This document shows, in pieces, positions 56,182-64,000 of a stretch of DNA of 64,000 nt; within the stretch, counting starts at the first letter, position 1, and each line of letters begins with the position of its first letter. The DNA lies in the NCBI GenBank assembly GCA_013398175.1, contig VZRZ01004300.1, positions 1,215,369-1,279,368 on the forward strand, read 5' to 3'. Position numbers and translations under genes: made by a program. Below the pieces are notes generated by a model that had not been told where the DNA came from, ran no database searches, and saw only the letters and a program-made list of their open reading frames with translations. The DNA is from Climacteris rufus (taxonomy: Eukaryota; Chordata; Aves; Passeriformes; Climacteridae).

Positions 56182-56229
56182 GCTTCTGCGAAAAATGATG
56201 TTTTAAAGGTCTGCAGGAAGGAATACGAG
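56182..56229 (+). CDS. RECK: RECK exon 6
   Basis: A 48-bp phase 0 exon encoding ASAKNDVLKVCRKEYE; human has ASSKNDISKVCRKEYE. The acceptor is TGTCTTTCAG and the donor GAG|GTATGT. The next expected RECK residues, NALFSCISRNE, are not found in the remaining 7.7 kb, so intron 6 extends past the window end. Confidence 0.95.
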
Positions 56230-56481
56230 GTATGTATTTATGTGTCTGAATATATCTGACAAAAAGGCAACTGTTTTGTAAATTCTGTAAAAAGTATACT
56301 GTAGAAGAAGGGAAAGGCCAGTCTTTTTATAGTTGTATTTCCACATATGCTCATTTTCACCCAAACGTAAATTACCTCTCTCTACAGTTTTTGTAAAACT
56401 GTAACCACCTTCTATTCAAAGGTTTTGAGTTTTTTAGACTTGCATATACCTGAATTTGAATGAAAAAATTGCAGCTTTCCA

Positions 56482-56517
56482 AATGGAGACATGGATTCCA
56501 ATGGAGACATGGATTCC
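56482..56517. repeat. 18-bp tandem duplication
   Basis: AATGGAGACATGGATTCC occurs twice, head to tail and identical, which suggests recent slippage. Confidence 0.9.
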
Positions 56518-57707
56518 TATTTATTTCATAGGAGTTTTGGTCAAAGTCAGCACTTATTCTGATCATTCATTTTGTCAGAAACCTTTCAGATTCAACCATG
56601 AGAAAGTCAGCTTAAAAGTGACCTAAAGAAATAAACTCAGGAAAGAGTAGCCTTTTAAATGTACTATCTGACTGTAAATCATTTCAAATGTGTAATTTTT
56701 TTGTAACACCAGTGAAATTGTTAATGCTTGCAGTTATTTTCCCTGTTCTGCTTATAAAATTAATCATCAGGATATCTCCAGAAATCTGCCTTTACCTATA
56801 GAACATAGGTAACACACTGTGTAGAAATGCTAATCTGCAAGGACTGCTTTTCTTTTGATCTGTGTCTTAATTAAAAGCCAGATTCCTCCTGCCCCCTTCC
56901 ATCTCATTTCCTTCTGCCCTGAATTAGGTAATCCTGTGTCAGTTCTGTTCATAATCAACAGTTCAGGATATCAGACAACTTTCTGTTCTCTTGATTTGGG
57001 CAGAAGTGGAGCAGCTTTCCTGTTTTTTCCAGGAAGCATTAAATTACTTTTTTAAAAATGTATTTTCCCTTTGGTCCTTTTATCTAAACAATCTACAAAG
57101 TATTTTCCTAGACTCTTCACTGTTGAAGTTACCATAGGTTGTTCTCTTAAACATGAGTTTTCATTTTAAGTAGTTCTGTCTCCTCTCATGCTATGATATG
57201 CTATACTGTCAATATCTGCAAACTCCTCCTCTATTATGCTGGTCTGTTTCCTTCTTTTTTTCTGGATTTCTGCATTGCTGTAGGAGGTTGGCCAGTGTGG
57301 GTTGAAGGAGAACGGGAAAGGAAAGGTAAGAGAATAAAGAATGACTTCAAAATGGTCATAGTCATCTTATTTACTTTTCCAGTTTTTATCTGGAATTTTG
57401 AGAAGTGGGTTCCTCACTCTTAATCAAGAGTGGTCTTGCTGTTATTGTACAGAAAACCTTAACACTTTCTATCTGTGCAACACTGAAGGAGAGGGAGAAA
57501 AATTATAGTAAAGGAATTACTCTTCTGGTTGGTAAAGAAGGAAAGGACTTTTTTAATGAGGACTAGGTACAGTAGATACAGATAGTGTATCAGGGACAGA
57601 AATGAAGGATCTGATGTGCTAGATTTTCAGTTGTTACAGAATTTTGTAGGACAATGATTTTTCATGTGTATCTAGACTTACAGGTACTCATGAGAAATAG
57701 TACTTAC

Positions 57708-57840
57708 AATGCTTTGGTGTCTGTGTCCTGCTCCCTCTGCAGTCGGAGTAGCTTCTGTGTCCATGACCAGTACCATAATTTGTAGCCAGTGGAGTTGGCT
57801 GGGGAAAACACAGAACTGGGGAAGGAGTGGCTACTTCAGA
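57708..57840 (-). other. Candidate antisense exon in RECK intron 6
   Basis: On the minus strand a CACCTCTTTCAG acceptor precedes 133 bases that are open in only one frame (SEVATPSPVLCFPQPTPLAT, then NYGTGHGHRSYSDCRGSRTQ). They are followed by a perfect donor GCATT|GTAAGTA. It is proline- and serine-rich with no family I recognise. It lies downstream, in antisense direction, of the candidate at 60562-60833 and in compatible phase. It may be chance. Confidence 0.2.
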
Positions 57841-59863
57841 CTGAAAGAGGTGACTTGAGATCAGAAACCGCCTGTGAATCACATAAATCCAGTGTCATAC
57901 ATATACTGTGTTTGCTTTCACATTTAAGAATTCATACTTTGCTAAAAATGACCATCCAGTAGGAAATTAGTTTGCAGTATAGCTCATTATAGATCATAGT
58001 CTGTTGCTGAGGTATTTAACATATGAGTACATGACATAAAAGTAAAAGCTAGATGAATTAAGGATGTAAAAGTAAACACTCTCATAGCTTACCAGCTTTC
58101 TTCACTTACTTAGCTTACTCACATAAGGATTTCCCAGAGAGTTTTCACAAGTTGCTCAGAATGGGTGACCGAACTGTGTACAGTACATTTTTTTAATCTT
58201 TTGGGATGAGGAAGCAACTTCATGAGTTGCCCTTCAGCTTCCTAATAAGTTAGTGAGTGTGAAGAACGAGGTAAGTCTTCAAGGGTGGGGTATAGGGTTC
58301 AGAGCAGTGGAAAAAGCCAAACTCCAAGCAGGAGTCACCAGGTTTGAAGTCGCTAAGCAGAGTCTCAGGTTGTACAGTAGCAGAATCAGCATTGATGTGC
58401 CAGCTTTTCACAAGATTAATTGAAGGTGCTTTTTCTGCTGATTGTATGTTTCTGGATTACTTTTACTCTAAATATTTATGTTTCCTTTAGTTTAGAGATT
58501 TTACACATTTTAGAAAAGGATTGTGTTGGAGTAAGCTATTCATTTTTGATCAGTGCATTGAAGATTGCGTGTCCTGTTAAAGGATTTTTGTTTTCAAGTA
58601 GTACTGCATACAGAAATGAATACATTTAACACAATTTGCTGAATATTTTGAGTGTTACCTAAAGGTATTTTATTTCCCTTCTTTGGAAGATTTTATTCTG
58701 ATAGTCCTTTTTCCCATCTTCTGCTTCTCAGATACTCATTTTGTCGTCTTCATTTTTCCTCTAGTTCTGTGCATCTCAGCTCTTTTATCTTTCACTACTT
58801 CTTCCAGTTTTCTGCTATCCTGTTCATCTTCCTCTAAAAAGAAGGTAGGTAATAGTCACAGGAAGAAGAAAAAAGAAGTGGAGAAGGTATGGCTTGTATG
58901 TAGGATTTTCTGATTTTTGTATTTTTAAAACTTTCCTGTAAAGTGGAGGTTCATTTTTGAAAGGTCTGCAGGGAACATGTGCTTGGAGGAGCAACTTCAA
59001 ACACTTTAAGCTTAAAATAAGCTGTAAAGACTGTTATTGTGTTTAAGATCCCTTTCCTTTCTTCTGTGCATGGAAAGGGTAGCATTAAAATTTCCATTAG
59101 ATTGCAGCTCTTGAGTCGTACACTGCACATTGTGGGTTCACCTCTCTGCACATTAAGAATTCCAGTTTTTAGTTCATGTGTTCCAAATAAGACATTCAGA
59201 CTTCTCTGGTTAATTAGCACTGGGAGAGCCTTACTACACTATTAACATCTGCCAAGCAGTGGAAATGCAACTGGAAATGTCACCAGTTATTAACTTCTGC
59301 TCTTAAAACTATTTCTGATGCACAGTAGTGAACACTTTTGATGTCCCTGGACTGTTTAAAGATATTTTTGCTGTCGCAGATTTGAACACGCTCTAGCCTA
59401 ATCTGACCTTGGTTTTTTACAGTTTTTTTAAACACAGAAACTTCAAATGCAGTGCCTGCAGCTTCAAATGCTTTAATGAGGATTCACAAAAGTATTCACT
59501 GTGCTACAGTATTGGTTTATCTTCTGGGGTCATATGATCCTGCTTTATGCTGAGGTTTTAGTGAATGCTGGCTACTAATTACCCCTGCTGAAAAATGCAG
59601 TCATCAGTTTTTAGCTCTTATCTAACTGTTTGTATGGACTACTCTGAGACAATAGATAATAACTCAAGGAACTGTTTAGGACATTGTTTAGCTAAAGGTT
59701 CCTAAACAATTTTAATGAACTCCTAAGGCACTGGATTGTGTGTGGCCTCTGGAAGTACTGCTTAATGAATTCAGGATGGACTCTGAGCATATACTACACA
59801 TTGTAGATAATGTTCTTGTCATCTTCTGATGCTTTTTTTCCCTCTGTTCTCTGCTGTTCAAAG

Positions 59864-60070
59864 AAGGTTGATAGAACACTCAATGATCTTGCCAAAATTT
59901 TAAGTTCCAGTAATTTTGTACTGCCTCACTGTGCAAGTGTTCTCAATTCTTTACTGGTTTACATAATTGAGGAAAATCTTGACCTTACTTGTTTATTACT
60001 GCAAGTTTTGAAAGTTCTTAACAGATGTTCACCATCATTTGACACTTCAGCTGACTCCACTAAACCATAG
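59864..60070 (+). other. Candidate alternative terminal exon (RECK intron 6)
   Basis: A strong polypyrimidine tract (TTTTTTTCCCTCTGTTCTCT) and a TTCAAAG acceptor precede a 68-codon open frame: KVDRTLNDLAKILSSSNFVL, PHCASVLNSLLVYIIEENLD, LTCLLLQVLKVLNRCSPSFD, then TSADSTKP and a TAG stop. AATAAA follows at 60101-60106. The frame is phase 0, as RECK exon 6 would require. The peptide is leucine-rich and helical-looking and unlike RECK. It could be an intronic-polyadenylation exon, a remnant of another gene, or chance. Confidence 0.25.
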
Positions 60071-60100
60071 TATGTTACCTTCTGACTTTTATCTTCTCTC

Positions 60101-60106
60101 AATAAA
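60101..60106 (+). terminator. AATAAA after candidate terminal exon
   Basis: A canonical poly(A) signal 31 bases after the TAG at 60068-60070. It is meaningful only if the upstream candidate exon is real. Confidence 0.25.
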
Positions 60107-60561
60107 TTCGAAGATTAAATGAAGTAAAGGAGAATTTCAGAAGGTTTACACAGAGTTAAGCATTTTACTAGTGTATTTGTTAACTGTAGGTAATACTTAC
60201 AAACTAAGATGGCCTTAATTGGATAGGATCTAGATTCAAATATTTGCTATGGTTAGGTTGCCCAAGACAACAGCACAAAACTTATTTTTCTGCCAAAGTT
60301 AGTGGAATACAGATACCATGATAATTTTTAGGGAGAAAAATATTTTTTTGTTGTTTACTTTTTAACAAAATACTCCTCATTTCTCATGTGAAAGAACAGC
60401 TTCATTGTTGCGTTTCATTCAAGACACAAGAGGCAGCCATTTAGAAAAAATGTGCTTATAATATGAAAGCATGCCTGACAATGCAGAGGACTTCTTCCTT
60501 CAGCAAAATGTTCTGCTCTATTTGTGTTGGGGCACAGGCACTTTGGGTTTTGAGCCGTTAC

Positions 60562-60833
60562 CTGCAGCTGATGAGCTCCAAAAAGAGCGAAACCAGTTAG
60601 GTCCTGCAGTACTGGCTGAAATCTTTCTTCAGGGGGGTTCTGGTGAGGAAGGCTGAACAATGTTCTCTGCTGCATAAACCTCAATAGCCTTTTTCAATTT
60701 TGTAGCACCAAAAATGTTGGAGACCTTTTTCATGAAGGTGTACACTGTTGTGTTGCCAGTGTTTGCCTGCCACTTTCCCTTCCCACTGCTTACAGTCTCA
60801 CTGGCTTTGGTCACCAGTTCCAGAAACACCTGG
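60562..60833 (-). pseudogene. Candidate antisense exon or gene remnant with one frameshift
   Basis: On the minus strand, CTCTCTTTTCTAAG precedes a protein-like stretch (QVFLELVTKASETVSSGKGK, WQANTGNTTVYTFMKKVSNI, FGATKLKKAIEVYAAENIVQ, PSSPEP). At a run of six C the frame is lost to a TGA. Shifting by one base gives PEERFQPVLQDLTGFALFGA and HQLQ, then a donor CTGCAG|GTAACG. Lysine-rich, well-mixed codons look like real coding sequence. The single shift in a homopolymer could be decay or a sequencing error. I cannot name the protein. Confidence 0.3.
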
Positions 60834-63800
60834 CTTAGAAAAGAGAGAAGGCTGAAAGATGGGATTTGTGCACAAGTAAAATCATTATGCTTGTGATTTA
60901 GAAATTTCAGTATTGCCCTCTTTGTTCACCTAATATTCAACACAAGTTGAAAATGTGGTATCAGACTGTGTGTGTACACAGTATTGTGTGTATTACCACA
61001 ATTATTACCATAACTTTCCCAAATCTTCATGACTTAATTGTCCCTTTAAGGAGAACATCCTTTTCTCCTCTTTTGGTTTCTGTGTTGGTTGTCTGGTTTG
61101 GATTTGCTTTCCTTAGCTATATCTGTCTTATCTTTTACTTTGCTTTCCGTGTCCTTCTTCATTGCCAGTTCACTAACAGATTCAGAAGAAAGCTTGAGTG
61201 GGCAGAAAAGCTGGTGCTCCTGTAGTAGAGACCGACATTTAATCTTGTGTTGTGAATAGAAGCTATGGTAGTAACTCCAATCAGACTGTCTAACACTGTT
61301 AAAAGCTTTATTTACAAACAGATTATTAGGTACTTTTTTTTTTAAGATTCTCTCATGTCTCTGTAGCTATACCCCCACATGTGTACTGGTACTTTCTGGG
61401 AAACAGAGCAGTTATCCAGACCTACACAAAAAGCAAAGTCAGCACCCTCACTAGCACTGTGTTCTTTGGTGGCTACAGGCACTTCACAGTTTTGTGAATT
61501 ATGGTGAGTTGCTGTAACAACTCGGTGCAGCTGAAGTTCTTCCTGTGCTTTCCTGCAACTGCCGTTCTTCCACACACATTTCCTCCCACTGCTAGCCCTA
61601 CAAATACTTCTTACCTTATTCTGTATCTGGCAGGTCCTTCTAAAAGATGGTATCTAAAAAAAGTGTTCTATTCTGTTCTTACTTAATGTTAAACCTGTTG
61701 CTATCACTGATTTAAATTCCTAGGAGATGAGAAAAGTGAGTTTTCAGCAGGATTAGTGAGAAAGATCAGGTCATGAGAAGATGAGACATACACAAGATGA
61801 TACAACTGGGAACAGGGACAGAAGAACAAGGTGGAAAAGAGAAGCATGACCACTTCCTCTTAACAGAAGTATGAGCGTTATTGTAGTAACTCAGCAGTCT
61901 GTGGAACTATAGTTTCAAAATACAGAAAGAAGATTTATTATCTGATTAGGGCTGCCTGCCTGTATAAAATTAGTGTGTAAAATTGCTGTGAGAAGATAAT
62001 TTTGATTTGATTTGAGGCCATATTTAGAGGAGGAACATTAGTAGGCACCATAATCTTCTCAACATTCTCCTCTTTTGTGTCCTCTGAGCTAACAGGGCCA
62101 GTGACACCATTATCTCTGAACTGCTTTAGAATGGCTTTTTTGTATCATTCAGCTTTTAAATTGCATGACAATTTTCAACTGAGTTTATTGCAGCATTACA
62201 GTATTGTTTGTGCTAACAATATGGTCAACTACTTGGGTATAACCATGACAGACAGACTTCAGACTTTCCAGCGTCCTCTGTTGTCCCAGTGCATTAATTA
62301 ATAAAATTATGGTCTTCCTTCTACCTGTCTGGTTTGTATGGCACCTTCCAGTGCTTGATGCAGCATGGGTGTAGAGAAGTCTGTTTTCAGCAGCTTCTGA
62401 GGACAGTCAGTTTTGGGGCAGAGTGATGTTGTACATGGCAATTCCTATCTGACAATTGCTTCTCTTTTCACACATGGAAGGTCCCAAAGAAACCAGGTGG
62501 CCACATCAAAACAGGGCCTTTCTGATGACCTTTGCCTGGCATCCATAGAGAAGGATGTATGGTGCTATAAAAATGGCATGAACCTTCAGGCAACAGCATA
62601 AATCTGTTCTTTACAGATGTAGAATGGTCACCCTGTCTGTGTGTTCTTTTTCCATTAATTCTCTTGTCCTTCATCTGTTCTACGCAGATGGATGGGTAGC
62701 GAGATTTCCTTTGTGTGTAGGAAAGAGGGGAAAATCTAAATTTAATCAGATGAAAAACTTGCTGCTGGTACAAGGAATGTTGCTGCAAATTCATTCTTAG
62801 TCTTTTAGTCTCAGAAAAATAATGCAGTATCCATGCTTTTGGGAGAAAAGATCTGAAATATTGTAGAGGATGTTCTTGGGATGAAAATAAAATGTCTGAA
62901 TTGCTGCTTTATGAGATTTCAGGCTTTGTTTCATGTAAGGCAGATTTTTCAATTTTTGTGTGAGGTCCACTCAATAGACCTGTGCCTTTATTCATGATCA
63001 CTAGAATTATAAATAGTTGCTGTTCATGGGAAAACAGCTTACATTTTCAAGTTAGATTTGTGTTTATCCTCTTAGGGTCTTTTGTTGCCACATCTGCCAT
63101 GGCTTACCCAAGGTCGAAATTAATTTCTGACTATTAATGGGAGAAATTTGGTGCTGCTCATTACAGTATTGGGACCGTCCTGTTTAAAATCTTGTGTTCT
63201 GAAGAAAGCAAGTAGAAAATATGAATGAAAAACAAATTTCTGCACTCTAAACAATACCTAAGACAAAAGGAAAAATAAAATCAGCAAATTAATTCCTGAC
63301 ATGTTTGTATTTTCATCTGTTTGCAGCAGTACACGTTTTCACAAAAATAGCCCAAAGGTTATTCGGGATACCCACTTCTGTTCAATAGAGTGAATAACTA
63401 GTAACTGAAATAGATGAGGAATCTGGTGAACTACTGTGCTTGAGCTCTAGTCCTTATCTTAGAGGTAGTAGCACATCTGGTACTTCCAAGCATTGAAGCA
63501 CAACTTTGATCCCACATTATTTGGACTCAGTCTGATGGTGTTTCTGTTTCCTTCTCTAGATTTTTCTCTTCTGTGTAAAACACAAATTTGTTTAATTTTA
63601 GGGACAGGGGAAATGGAGATCAGGAATTTTTTGAAGGTGGGGATTGTGTTTTGTCAGTATGTTAATGCATTGGATTGTGTTTTATAATCTGGTGTTCTGA
63701 CATTTGTAGAGGTTAGATGTGGAGGAGGTTCAAATTTCTGTTCTTTTTCACAATCATATCATTTTAAAGTCTTTGATAGTTGGCAAGTACCTTTTGGAAT

Positions 63801-63929
63801 TTCAGCCTCATTACTTCTTCTTTCCACAGAGTTCCAGACAGCTTATATGCAGTATCTAATTTTTTTAATGAGAAATGTGCTTTTTCAGTGTGGGGAGGAC
63901 TGTGGTTGTTCTGGCAAGAGCTCAGTAAT

Positions 63930-64000
63930 TGTGAGGGAGGGAATTCCACCCCTCTGCTCTGCTGTGGTGAGACCCCTCCTGGAGTGCTGCATCCAGGTCT
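63930..64000 (+). mobile_element. CR1 LINE fragment, cut by window end
   Basis: Sense CR1 text: CTCTGCTCTGCTGTGGTGAG, then ACCCCTCCTGGAGTGCTGC and ATCCAGGTCT, running off the end of the window. Confidence 0.88.

Larger units (their letters stand above)
56230..64000 (+). other. RECK: RECK intron 6 (incomplete)
   Basis: At least 7.8 kb with no canonical RECK exon. It holds an 18-bp duplication, several exon-like segments on both strands (57284-57325, 57708-57840, 59864-60070, 60562-60833), other antisense reading frames (61342-61575 and 62468-62794), and the start of a CR1 at the window end. Whether any segment is transcribed cannot be judged from sequence alone. Confidence 0.75.

Overview
This is vertebrate nuclear DNA, almost certainly from a bird and probably a passerine or close relative. 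Protein-coding sequence is split into short exons with GT-AG introns. The repeats are dominated by CR1 LINE fragments and by avian ERV LTRs of the type common in finch-like genomes. There are no bacterial-style operons, and nearly all long reading frames are chance or repeat-derived. The only two genes I can name are vertebrate single-copy genes, both on the + strand.

Layout. (1) 1-14.9 kb: the 3' half of TGFBR1 (TGF-beta type I receptor, ALK5). Five exons encode the kinase domain from the L45 loop to the C-terminus (1310-1477, 2000-2156, 8164-8288, 8939-9069, 10431-10556), followed by a long 3'UTR of about 4.3 kb with a let-7 site and a final poly(A) signal near 14856. (2) 14.9-38.8 kb: a long intergenic stretch with no gene I can recognise, containing CR1 pieces, one LTR near 27.2-27.8 kb, an AT-rich patch near 28.9-29.05 kb and microsatellites. 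(3) 38.8-39.85 kb: a CpG island broken by a 339-base N gap. It carries a 32-bp tandem repeat of CCAAT and GC boxes that runs into the gap. (4) 39.5-64 kb: the 5' part of RECK, a GPI-anchored MMP inhibitor and WNT7 co-receptor. Exons 2-6 (41622-41680, 46315-46389, 48393-48429, 54431-54516, 56182-56229) are clear. Exon 1 is not visible and is probably in the gap. Later exons lie beyond the window.

Both genes act in extracellular signalling and matrix control (TGFBR1 phosphorylates SMAD2/3; RECK restrains metalloproteinases), but nothing here shows they are co-regulated. In human they lie on opposite arms of chromosome 9, so their adjacency is worth checking.

I found no undescribed system that I can support firmly. 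The best leads are a possible alternative terminal exon inside RECK intron 6 (59864-60106), a pair of phase-compatible antisense exon-like segments in the same intron (60562-60833 and 57708-57840), a promoter minisatellite running into the gap, and a likely assembly false duplication around the single N at 49747.
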